A stretch of 64,000 bases of DNA. Source: Pedobacter hartonius. GTDB taxonomy: Bacteria > Bacteroidota > Bacteroidia > Sphingobacteriales > Sphingobacteriaceae. The stretch covers positions 124,001 through 188,000 of the forward strand of contig NZ_FNRA01000004.1 in the NCBI RefSeq assembly GCF_900107535.1, read 5' to 3'. The notes below the pieces were generated by a model. The model was not told the origin of the DNA, did no database searches, and worked only from the letters and a program-made list of their open reading frames with translations. The position numbers were made by a program, and so were the translations under genes. Numbering within the stretch: position 1 is the stretch's first letter; each line of letters starts with the position of its first letter. Below are positions 9,376-17,330 of this stretch, piece by piece.

Positions 9376-10446
9376 ATGAAAAAACTACTATTACTCGCTA
9401 TAGGACTAACGATAGGAGCTGCTGCTTATGCGCAGGATGCACCAAAGATCAAAGTAACCGGATACCTGGAGGCTTATTATGGATTTGACTTCAACAAGCC
9501 ATCAGACAATAACAGACCTGGATTTGTCTATTCACATAACCGTCACAATGAAGTAAACCTGAATATCGGATTTATCAAAGGCAGCTATGAAAGTGATATG
9601 TTGAGGGCCAATATTGCGGTGATGGCCGGCACTTATGCCAATGCCAATCTTGCTGCTGAGCCTGGCGTGCTAAAGAATATTTTTGAAGCCAATGCAGGAC
9701 TTAAACTGTCCAAAACTGCAAATTTATGGGTGGATGCTGGAATTTTTGCTTCACATATTGGTTTTGAAAGTGCCATTTCCAAAGATTGCTGGGTGCTTAC
9801 CAGAAATATAGCTTCGGACAATACGCCCTATTATGAATCAGGTGCCAAGATAACTTACATCACACCTGATGGAAAGTTTACCGCGATAGCACTTTATTTG
9901 AATGGCTGGCAGAGGATTACCCGTCAAAATGGGAACAGCCAGCCTGCCGGCGGAGTACAGCTTACCTGGAAACCGACAGGGAAAATTACCGTGAACTACA
10001 GTAATTACCTGGGTACCGAAGGAGCTGATTCAATCCGTGTAACAAGATTTTATCACAATGTTTATGGCATATTTCAGCTTACTGACCACTTCGGCCTGAC
10101 TGCAGGTCTTGACTATGGAACACAGCAAAAAGCGAAAGGCAGTGATGATAAGAATGAAGTATTGTCTCCTGTAGCTATTGCCCAATACAAAATCAACAGC
10201 AAATGGGCTTTGGCCGGAAGAGTTGAATATTATGAAGACAAAAATGGTGTGATCATAGCTACAGATACACCAGACGGATTTAGAACTACAGGTTACTCTG
10301 TGAATATAGACTATTCCCCGGTGAGTAATGCTGTTGTACGGCTTGAGGGAAAAGTATATGACAGTAAAGACAAGGTGTTTGTCAGAGATATGAATCCTGT
10401 GCATAATAGTGCTACGCTGACAGCCAGTATAGCGTTATCATTTTAA
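9376..10446 (+). CDS. Outer-membrane porin, OmpL-like beta-barrel (kdp-associated)
   Basis: A 356-residue protein with an N-terminal signal peptide ending AAAYAQ, then alternating amphipathic strands and a terminal SIALSF typical of outer-membrane barrels. It resembles the OmpL-like 'beta-barrel porin 2' family. It sits between kdpC and the kdpD sensory gene in the same orientation. I infer that it admits K+ or small solutes through the outer membrane when the Kdp pump is induced. Confidence 0.75.
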   Translation: MKKLLLLAIGLTIGAAAYAQDAPKIKVTGYLEAYYGFDFNKPSDNNRPGFVYSHNRHNEVNLNIGFIKGSYESDMLRANIAVMAGTYANANLAAEPGVLKNIFEANAGLKLSKTANLWVDAGIFASHIGFESAISKDCWVLTRNIASDNTPYYESGAKITYITPDGKFTAIALYLNGWQRITRQNGNSQPAGGVQLTWKPTGKITVNYSNYLGTEGADSIRVTRFYHNVYGIFQLTDHFGLTAGLDYGTQQKAKGSDDKNEVLSPVAIAQYKINSKWALAGRVEYYEDKNGVIIATDTPDGFRTTGYSVNIDYSPVSNAVVRLEGKVYDSKDKVFVRDMNPVHNSATLTASIALSF

Positions 10447-10490
10447 TCAATAACTGATGGTGCCCGGATATTTAAAGACACCCCGAGTGA

Positions 10491-10525
10491 AGTTAATCCT
10501 ATGCATATGTATAGGGTTAACTTTT
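10491..10525 (+). terminator. Hairpin after the porin gene
   Basis: AGTTAATCCTAT (10491-10502) pairs with ATAGGGTTAACT (10511-10522) with one G-U pair, an 8-nt loop and a short T run. It could terminate or attenuate transcription between the structural kdp genes and the sensor genes. Confidence 0.55.
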
Positions 10526-10582
10526 GGCGTAATCTGTTATCTTGTAAGAGAAGGATACGTTATTTTAAAATGGTAATTTAAT

Positions 10583-11713
10583 ATGATGAAAGACGATAAG
10601 GAAGAATCTGTAAAAAAGTTCCTGGATCTGGTAAAGAAGTCCAGAAGAGGAAAGTTTAAAGTCTATATCGGCATGAGTGCAGGTGTGGGAAAGACTTACC
10701 GCATGCTTCAGGAAGCACATGCACTTTTAAAGAACGGAATTGATATCCAGATCGGCTATATCGAAACGCATAACCGTGAGGAAACCCATGCGCTTTTAAA
10801 TGGTATTCCTCTCATCCGAAGGAGAAAAATATTTTATAAAGGTAAGGAACTGGAAGAAATGGATGTACAGGCGATCCTTTCTTTGCATCCGGAGGTTGTT
10901 ATTGTGGATGAGCTGGCACACACCAATGTAGAAGGTAGTAAAAATGGCAAGCGCTGGCAGGATGTGGCCGATATCCTTGATGCAGGAATTAGCGTAATCT
11001 CTGCAGTAAATATCCAGCATCTGGAAAGTATGAATGAAGAGATTGAGACAATTACCGGTGTCCCGATAACAGAAAGGATACCAGATAAGATCCTGGATGC
11101 TGCTGATGAAATTGTCAATATTGACCTGACTGCCGATGACCTGATAGACCGGCTGAAAGCAGGCAAAATATACGATCAGACAAAAATCAAGCTTGCCCTG
11201 GATAACTTCTTTCAACCTGAAAGGATCCTCCAGCTGCGTGAACTTGCACTGAAAGAAGTGGCGCATCACCTGGAAAGAAAGATAAATATTGAAGTGCCGA
11301 AACAAATTAAGCTACGGCCTGAGAAATTTTTGGCCTGTATTTCTACTAATCATGAAACGGCTAAGATTATCATTCGCAAAACGGCACGTCTTGCTTCCTA
11401 TTACCGGTCGCCCTGGATCGTGCTTTACGTGCAACGTAGCAAAGAGGGTGGGGACAGGATCAGGCTCGACCTACAGCGTCACCTGATCAATAATTTTAAG
11501 CTGGCTACAGAACTTGGTGCAGAAGTACTAAAGGTGAAATCTGAAGATGTAACAGAAACTATCACCAGGATTGCTGCTGAAAAGGAAATTACCACCATCT
11601 GTATTGGTAAACCACATCTTAGCCTTTTCCAGGTTATTTTACGCACAGCCATATTTAACAAGCTTTTGAAAAGTATATCCGAAACAGAAACTGACCTGGT
11701 GATCCTCTCATAA
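10583..11713 (+). CDS. kdpD: Stand-alone KdpD sensory protein (KdpD + Usp domains, no kinase)
   Basis: A 376-residue cytoplasmic protein equal to the N-terminal part of classical KdpD. The KdpD domain (about 22-230) carries Walker A at 30-38 (GMSAGVGKT) and Walker B near 105-115 (VVIVDELAHTN). A universal-stress-like domain follows at about 250-372. The transmembrane, GAF and kinase parts of E. coli KdpD are missing. A separate histidine kinase starts 23 bp downstream, so the sensor is split over two genes. Confidence 0.9.
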   Translation: MMKDDKEESVKKFLDLVKKSRRGKFKVYIGMSAGVGKTYRMLQEAHALLKNGIDIQIGYIETHNREETHALLNGIPLIRRRKIFYKGKELEEMDVQAILSLHPEVVIVDELAHTNVEGSKNGKRWQDVADILDAGISVISAVNIQHLESMNEEIETITGVPITERIPDKILDAADEIVNIDLTADDLIDRLKAGKIYDQTKIKLALDNFFQPERILQLRELALKEVAHHLERKINIEVPKQIKLRPEKFLACISTNHETAKIIIRKTARLASYYRSPWIVLYVQRSKEGGDRIRLDLQRHLINNFKLATELGAEVLKVKSEDVTETITRIAAEKEITTICIGKPHLSLFQVILRTAIFNKLLKSISETETDLVILS

Positions 11714-11736
11714 GAACAAAATAATACCATTAAATC

Positions 11737-13491
11737 ATGAAGATAAAAACAAAATTACGCCTCGGATTCGGATTCTTATTCGTGGTGGTGATCTTCTTCG
11801 GGGCAATTTCCCTTTACTATATGAACAAGATCTCAGTAAGCTCAAAAGTCATTTTAAAAGACAACTATGAAAGCTTGCGATACGCCCGTTCCATGCGAAC
11901 GATTATCGATGAAAATGAGTTGCCGCTGTCAGAAACTGCAGCCCTCAGATTTGCGGGCCAGCTTCATATGGAACAACGAAACATTACTGAAAAAGGAGAG
12001 ACCATGGCCGTTAAAGCACTTGAAGATGCTTTTAGGCTAATGACAGGTAAATCAATTGGTCTTAGTTTGCAAAAGCAGGCTTTAAAAACAGCGCAAGTAC
12101 AATTGAGGATCATCGATGAACTGAATATGAATGCGATAGTCAGAAAAAATGATCAGGCGCAGCAGGGGGTAGAAAGGGCAGCCACGTATCTAATTACAGC
12201 TGCGTCGTTCTGTTTCATCATCCTGTTTTCATTCAGTGTGAACTTTCCCGGCTTTGTTGCCAATCCTCTTCGGGAGTTTTCTGAAGCGATAAAAGAGATC
12301 AGCAGAAAGAACTACAAACAACATTTGGTATTCAATGGCACTGATGAATTTTCTGAGCTCGCCAGGGAATTCAACGCAATGACTTCACAGCTTAACAAAT
12401 GGGAGAATAGCAACCTTGCTAAACTACAGTCTGAAAAACTAAGGATCGAAGCCATTATCGAGCAGATGCAGGATGCCATTATCGGATTGAATGAGAAGAA
12501 AGAGATTTTGTTTTTGAACCAGGTAGCAGGGCAGCTACTCAATATGAATGTAAAGGATATAATAGGAGCAAATGCACAGGAACTGGTAAAAAAGAATGAT
12601 CTGCTGAATCAAATACTGGCGGTTAGCGGTAATGATAAGCCGATGAAGATTTATGCTGATGGTAAGGAATCTTACTTTCAGCTGGAGCGCCGGGAGATAA
12701 CCGTTCCCACATATGATGAGCAGCAGGATCAGTTACTAAAACAATCCATGAAGACCGCAGGGGAAGTTTACATCCTGAAAAATATTACACAGTATAAGGA
12801 ACTGGACGAGGCGAAAACAAATTTTATCGCCACAGTTTCCCATGAACTTAAAACGCCGATCTCTTCTATTAAAATGAGTTTGAAGTTATTGGATGACGAG
12901 CGGGTAGGTGGGATGAATGTTGAGCAGAAGGAATTGGTACAACATATTAAAGAAGACTGTGGCCGCTTGCTGAAGATCACCAGTGAGCTGTTAGACTTGT
13001 CACAGGTAGAAACGGGAAATTTGCAACTGAACTTTGTAAAATCAGACCCACGAAAAATTGCGATTTATGCAATGGATGCGGTAAGGTTCCAGGCCGAACA
13101 GAAATCTATAGAACTAGAATTAATCAGCAGGAATGACCTGCCAAAAGTGAATGTGGATACGGAAAAGACAGCATGGGTACTGGTGAATTTTTTGTCCAAT
13201 GCTTTACGCTATAGCCCCGGAAAATCACAGGTAATTATTCAGATTATAGTGGTTGGCAAAAACATTGAATTTTCAGTTCGGGACTTTGGTAAAGGCATAG
13301 ATGAGCAATACCAGAAACGGTTATTTGACCGGTATTTCCAGGTGCCGACTGATGGAAATAATAAATCAGGATCGGGACTTGGCCTTGCGATTTCTAAGGA
13401 TTTTATTACAGCAGAAGGCGGAAGAATATGGGTAGAAAGTGCTATTGGTGAAGGAAGCAGGTTTTGTTTCCTGCTTCCCATAGCTGATTAA
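11737..13491 (+). CDS. Sensor histidine kinase with HAMP and PAS domains (kdp locus)
   Basis: A 584-residue kinase: TM1 about 8-28, a mostly helical periplasmic segment, TM2 about 148-170, HAMP about 171-225, PAS-like region about 235-330, and a HisKA domain with phospho-acceptor His369 in VSHELKTPISS. The ATPase domain has the N box (NFLSNALRYSP), DFGKGID and GSGLGLAIS. It follows the KdpD sensory protein closely and likely forms a two-protein K+ sensor with it. The most plausible phosphotransfer partner is the NtrC-type regulator at 2599-3933. It ends 8 bp from the convergent aspartate kinase gene. Confidence 0.9.
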   Translation: MKIKTKLRLGFGFLFVVVIFFGAISLYYMNKISVSSKVILKDNYESLRYARSMRTIIDENELPLSETAALRFAGQLHMEQRNITEKGETMAVKALEDAFRLMTGKSIGLSLQKQALKTAQVQLRIIDELNMNAIVRKNDQAQQGVERAATYLITAASFCFIILFSFSVNFPGFVANPLREFSEAIKEISRKNYKQHLVFNGTDEFSELAREFNAMTSQLNKWENSNLAKLQSEKLRIEAIIEQMQDAIIGLNEKKEILFLNQVAGQLLNMNVKDIIGANAQELVKKNDLLNQILAVSGNDKPMKIYADGKESYFQLERREITVPTYDEQQDQLLKQSMKTAGEVYILKNITQYKELDEAKTNFIATVSHELKTPISSIKMSLKLLDDERVGGMNVEQKELVQHIKEDCGRLLKITSELLDLSQVETGNLQLNFVKSDPRKIAIYAMDAVRFQAEQKSIELELISRNDLPKVNVDTEKTAWVLVNFLSNALRYSPGKSQVIIQIIVVGKNIEFSVRDFGKGIDEQYQKRLFDRYFQVPTDGNNKSGSGLGLAISKDFITAEGGRIWVESAIGEGSRFCFLLPIAD

Positions 13492-13499
13492 ATTGTATA

Positions 13500-14879
13500 T
13501 TACTGAGTCATTGCACTATTTAGTGCAATGACTGCTGTTTTAAAATCTTCCCTCGCCACTAAAAACTGGATATTTACTTTTCTTAAGGCAAACCCTGCAC
13601 TTTTTATGCTAATGCCTTTTTCGGTCAGAGCATAAGCACTTTTGGCCAGTAGCCCCGGCTGATCCATATTTGATCCCAGTACGCTGACGAGAGCAACTTT
13701 TTCAACTGTAATTTTCTCAAATTCATTTTGCAGGTCTTTTAACAAATGCTTGTTATAGTGGTGCTCCCAGATCACGAGGGATATGCTGTTGGCACTGGTG
13801 CTTTTAAAAGTATAACTTATATTGTGTTTGAAGAAGATTTCCATGATCCTAAAATCACTGCCTACAGTACCAACCATCAATGGGTCGTAAACATCTATAA
13901 CCAGAAGTTTATCTGTTCCGGTAATGATTTCTACACGTTTATTGGAACAAACAAAATCTTTAGTGATCAGTGTTCCAGGATGAGATGGTTCAAATGTGTT
14001 TTTAATTCTGAGGTTAATCCCATTAATTTCCAATGGTTTGGCAGCCTTAGGATGGATAGCTTCCATTCCCACATCGGCCAGCTGATCTGCAATATCATAA
14101 CTGGTGAAGCCTACCGGGCTACAGTTTGGTATACCTACAATTGCAGGATCGGCAGTGGATAAATGATACTCTTTATGTATGATTGCTTCCTTTGGTTTAA
14201 GCAGAGCAGCAATTTTGCTAAAGGTAACCTCTGAATAACCGCGATCAAATTCCCGCATGATACCATCTTTGCCTTTGGTGTATCCGGTTACTATACAAAC
14301 CTGGTCTGAGAGATTAATACCCTTAAAAGACTGCCTGATACGTTGGTCTATTGTCCAGGGGTGATGGTCTTCAGCACCGCTCAGGTCTATAAATGAAGAA
14401 ATTACCCCCCTATGCTGAAGGATGTTGCTGAGGTTAAAAGCCGCGTGGGTTTCGCCTATTGATGCAAGGATTTCTCTTGCTGCCAGCAATATCCCCTCTT
14501 TGCTGACATAACCTGAGGCAAGGATATTGACCAGGTTATCAAGGTAAATTCTTGCGCGGTGCAGCCGCATGGTGATAAACCAGTCGGCGAGATCCAGATC
14601 CAAACCCAGGTCCGCCTGGCTTTTATTGATCTTTTTTAGCGATTCTCCGACCTGATCAAGAGAGTCATGAAAGTCAAGGTGTTTTGCAATCCGGTAATAA
14701 ACGCCGGGTTTACCTGTTTTCTTGTTTTCAAGTAGCATATCCGTAACTCCGGAAAATGCAGAGACTACATATACATGATTATAACGTTCAGCACCATCAC
14801 GTTCAAACAGGATAATATTCTGAATAACTTTACTGATGGCACTCATCGAAGTCCCACCTATTTTTTCAACTGTTAACAT
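13500..14879 (-). CDS. lysC: Aspartate kinase (monofunctional)
   Basis: A 459-residue amino-acid kinase that phosphorylates aspartate, the first step of the lysine/threonine/methionine pathway. The N terminus MLTVEKIGGTSM carries the K-x-GGTS phosphate-binding motif; the classical Phe is Ile here. A C-terminal ACT-like region follows (VALVSVLGSNMDQPGLLAKSA). Start 14879 is chosen because the frame continues only 16 unlike residues further. There is no homoserine dehydrogenase fusion and no neighbouring pathway gene. It converges on the kdp histidine kinase. Confidence 0.9.
   Translation of the reverse strand: MLTVEKIGGTSMSAISKVIQNIILFERDGAERYNHVYVVSAFSGVTDMLLENKKTGKPGVYYRIAKHLDFHDSLDQVGESLKKINKSQADLGLDLDLADWFITMRLHRARIYLDNLVNILASGYVSKEGILLAAREILASIGETHAAFNLSNILQHRGVISSFIDLSGAEDHHPWTIDQRIRQSFKGINLSDQVCIVTGYTKGKDGIMREFDRGYSEVTFSKIAALLKPKEAIIHKEYHLSTADPAIVGIPNCSPVGFTSYDIADQLADVGMEAIHPKAAKPLEINGINLRIKNTFEPSHPGTLITKDFVCSNKRVEIITGTDKLLVIDVYDPLMVGTVGSDFRIMEIFFKHNISYTFKSTSANSISLVIWEHHYNKHLLKDLQNEFEKITVEKVALVSVLGSNMDQPGLLAKSAYALTEKGISIKSAGFALRKVNIQFLVAREDFKTAVIALNSAMTQ
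13506..13533. terminator. Perfect hairpin inside the 3' end of the aspartate kinase gene
   Basis: Two 13-bp arms (13506-13518, 13521-13533) are perfectly complementary around 2 bases; the core is CATTGCACTA/TAGTGCAATG. They encode the last residues of aspartate kinase and lie just past the histidine kinase stop, so one structure could end both convergent transcripts. Confidence 0.6.
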
Positions 14880-15174
14880 ACCATCTGAATTACAATTGGC
14901 AGACCAGAAATATAACCAGAATGGCAAGTTTTCGGCAATCCACTACAGGAAGCAATTGAATACTGTTTTTAGCACGGGAATGCAATCTCCATAAAGAGCA
15001 AAGCCGTTCTGCAAAGAAATAAAAACCGCCCGAAATGAAAAATGCACTGTCATTTTGGGGTGATCGGAAAACTTGAATCAGCGTTAAAAACTGCCTTTTA
15101 ATTAAGCTAAACATGTTTCTTTCTTTTATTCTAGTACCGGTACCGCATTTGATCCTGCTGCAAACAGGATTGCT

Positions 15175-15441
15175 ATGGACGATAAAAAATCATTGATCAG
15201 AAAGGAAAAGCTTGATTATATCATTGCAGCATATGCAGAAATATGGGCTGAGGTGATGCTTGATAAAAATCTGGATCTACATTTATTACAAGTTGAGGAC
15301 GACCTGCGGTATCTTGATCACCTGATTAATTCAAAAGATGCAGATCATCCGCAAACTTTTATATACTATACGATTGCCAATGACCTGATTCGCCTCAAAA
15401 AGTTTTTAGATAAACAACTTAAAAGGCACGATGAGTTATGA
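15175..15441 (+). CDS. Hypothetical 88-residue helical protein
   Basis: I do not recognise the family. The product is acidic and predicted largely helical, with no signal peptide or membrane segment. It contains AYAEIWAEVML and a C-terminal Lys-rich helix. The SD-like AGGAT (15166-15170) lies in a small hairpin (ATCCTG 15152-15157 with CAGGAT 15165-15170), which may limit translation. A strong terminator follows 43 bp downstream, supporting a real transcription unit. Confidence 0.6.
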   Translation: MDDKKSLIRKEKLDYIIAAYAEIWAEVMLDKNLDLHLLQVEDDLRYLDHLINSKDADHPQTFIYYTIANDLIRLKKFLDKQLKRHDEL

Positions 15442-15484
15442 ACTATGTCCATTTGTCTGAACCGATTAACTTGAAATAAAACAA

Positions 15485-15518
15485 AAAACCCCTTAAATCA
15501 CACGATTTAAGGGGTTTT
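15485..15518. terminator. Bidirectional terminator between the small gene and tRNA-Pro
   Basis: A 15-bp perfect stem (15485-15499 with 15504-15518, core CCCCTTAAATC/GATTTAAGGGG) and a 4-nt loop. T follows on the plus strand, and a longer T run follows on the minus strand, where it lies downstream of the tRNA. Confidence 0.85.
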
Positions 15519-15541
15519 ACCGACTTTTAGAAGTCTAATGG

Positions 15542-15615
15542 TCGGGGTGGCAGGATTCGAACCTACGACCTCCTGCTCCCAAAGCAGGCGCGATACCGGG
15601 CTACGCTACACCCCG
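15542..15615 (-). tRNA. tRNA-Pro (anticodon TGG)
   Basis: On the minus strand the acceptor stem CGGGGTG pairs with CACCCCG, with discriminator A. The anticodon arm CCTGC-TTTGGGA-GCAGG shows anticodon TGG. The T arm is GTAGG-TTCGAAT-CCTGC. No CCA is encoded. The predicted fold is complete. Confidence 0.97.
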
Positions 15616-15772
15616 AACTTGACCAGCAATTGGAGTTATAAATAACCCTTCGTTGCTGTTGGGATTGCAAAGTTACAATATTATCTTTAGTACGCAAATT
15701 TATTTTCTTTTTTTAAGAAAAAGATCCGTAGCGCTGTACTGAATGGGGTTTAAATGATTGTATAACTGCCGT

Positions 15773-16798
15773 TTATAAAGAATTTCTCAGTGTCACTTTA
15801 AAAGGGATTGCAATACGTTCAACCGAGTTTTGTAGAACAAGTTCAGCTGTTTTCTCTCCCATGAGCTGAAAATCTGTCGAAATGGTGGTGATTCCATCCA
15901 GGATGATCTTTTTAATAGGGATTTCATTGTAAGATATTACGCCAACATCCTCGCCCACGCGGAACTTTCCCTCCATCAATTTTTCTATAAGGATAACCAG
16001 ATCGTCTTCCACAAGATTGATATATACACTTCCTATTTCAATTTCTTCCTGGCGCAGGCAATTCACGATCTGATGCCTGAAGTTGTATTTTTCACAAAAG
16101 CGGAGAAATCCCAGGATGATCATCTTCGAATGATACGTATGGCGGGGAAAAACTATTTTGAGGGTGTGGTATTTAGCCAGACGTGCCCGCAAATGCTCAA
16201 GTGCTGAAAAAATATCGTTTTCAAAGTCTTCATAAACAGCACCAAAATTGCCTGTTACTCCATCAGCAAGTTTGTCCATCAGGATCAGTTTTTTCTTCGG
16301 GAGGGAGTCAATGAGGTCATAACCCAATTCTTTGTCTTCGTTAAAGTGTGGTATGATCACACATTTTTCGTAATATCCTGCCTTGTCATGTAGTATCTTT
16401 TTAAAGAGCTCAAAATCATTGTTGTAGATATAGAAGTCTATTACGGCTTCGTTTCCGAGCGTAGCAGCAAAAGCATCGTAGATCATTTTTTTATGAATGC
16501 TTAGCTTATTGAAGAGGAGCAGGACTTTTGCCTGTCTGTTGTAACAGGTTTGGACGATAAAGAAGCCCTTACCTGCCACAGAGTGAACAAGTCCCATTCT
16601 CTTCAATTCATTATATGCCCGCTCAATAGTGCTCCTCGCTGTTTCCAGTGTACAGCTCAGTTCATTGATGGAGGGGAGCAGGTCATTTTTCTTTATTTCT
16701 CCGGATTGAATACCTGCTAAGATCGAATTAATCAGCTGCGTGTATTTGGGCGTGATGGAGTACTCGTCAATCCTGACAATATGCTGGATGTTATTCAT
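15773..16798 (-). CDS. GntR-family transcriptional regulator with LacI-type ligand domain
   Basis: A 341-residue DNA-binding regulator. A GntR winged helix lies at about 15-80 (PKYTQLINSILAGIQSGEI..LPSINELS..RSTIERAYNEL), followed by a periplasmic-binding-protein-like sensor domain (about 90-340). Its C terminus (GITTISTDFQLMGEKTAELVL) matches the LacI/AraR-type core. Such proteins usually repress sugar-use genes in response to a sugar. No sugar gene adjoins it, so the target and ligand are unknown. Confidence 0.85.
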   Translation of the reverse strand: MNNIQHIVRIDEYSITPKYTQLINSILAGIQSGEIKKNDLLPSINELSCTLETARSTIERAYNELKRMGLVHSVAGKGFFIVQTCYNRQAKVLLLFNKLSIHKKMIYDAFAATLGNEAVIDFYIYNNDFELFKKILHDKAGYYEKCVIIPHFNEDKELGYDLIDSLPKKKLILMDKLADGVTGNFGAVYEDFENDIFSALEHLRARLAKYHTLKIVFPRHTYHSKMIILGFLRFCEKYNFRHQIVNCLRQEEIEIGSVYINLVEDDLVILIEKLMEGKFRVGEDVGVISYNEIPIKKIILDGITTISTDFQLMGEKTAELVLQNSVERIAIPFKVTLRNSL

Positions 16799-17045
16799 TT
16801 AAGCAGTAAATCATTTAGGTCTTTCTAATGTAACCAATCAGTTATTTCCCCGGAGGTTTAGAAAGAATTTTTATATTCTTGAATGTGCTTATACTGAATT
16901 AGTTAAAACGTTTTCTGAATATGGGAGGTTGCTGTTTGGAAGGGCAAAGAAGAAGTTGTAGTTGAAACTTTTAATTCAATTTAATCCTTTCGGAATTGGT
17001 ATAGTCTATGTAGTAGATTTAGGTAAACATTTAAAAAACACGCAA

Positions 17046-17186
17046 ATGAAAACATTTAGAAATTTAATGATGCTGTTGGTGACAGCATCATTGTTGAGCT
17101 CCTGCTACGTTCAGGAACAAGGAAGAGGCAGAGGACACGGACATCACAGAGGCGGTCATGGCCCGGGTTGGCATAGAGGACATTAA
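17046..17186 (+). CDS. Small His/Gly-rich lipoprotein
   Basis: A 46-residue protein with a lipoprotein signal peptide ending LLSSC, followed by a mature part of about 27 residues dominated by Gly, His and Arg (GHGHHRGGHGPGWHRGH). The start at 17046 places Lys-Thr-Phe-Arg directly before the hydrophobic stretch; the open frame upstream adds unrelated residues. The His density suggests metal binding at the envelope, which is inference only. A good terminator follows at 17203. Confidence 0.7.
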   Translation: MKTFRNLMMLLVTASLLSSCYVQEQGRGRGHGHHRGGHGPGWHRGH

Positions 17187-17202
17187 TTTTTATATTTTTT
17201 TG

Positions 17203-17228
17203 AAAGCCGCAAATTATTGCGGCTTTTT
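17203..17228 (+). terminator. Terminator after the His-rich lipoprotein gene
   Basis: A 10-bp stem AAAGCCGCAA/TTGCGGCTTT with an ATTA loop and a T run, 16 bp after the stop codon. Confidence 0.85.
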
Positions 17229-17330
17229 CTTTTGCTAAAGTCCTGTCGGCCACAGTCTATCAGACCCCGGAAAATTAAATTCTCCGCTAGCTGTAACGTT
17301 TTAACAAGCAATTGCATCTTAACTGTATAA

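Noticed and set aside
10796..11305. Long minus-strand open frame (169 codons) opposite the kdpD gene
   Set aside because: It is a shadow of a well-supported coding gene; its protein shows no domain logic.
13746..14162. 138-codon plus-strand frame inside the aspartate kinase gene
   Set aside because: Antisense shadow of a clear aspartate kinase frame.
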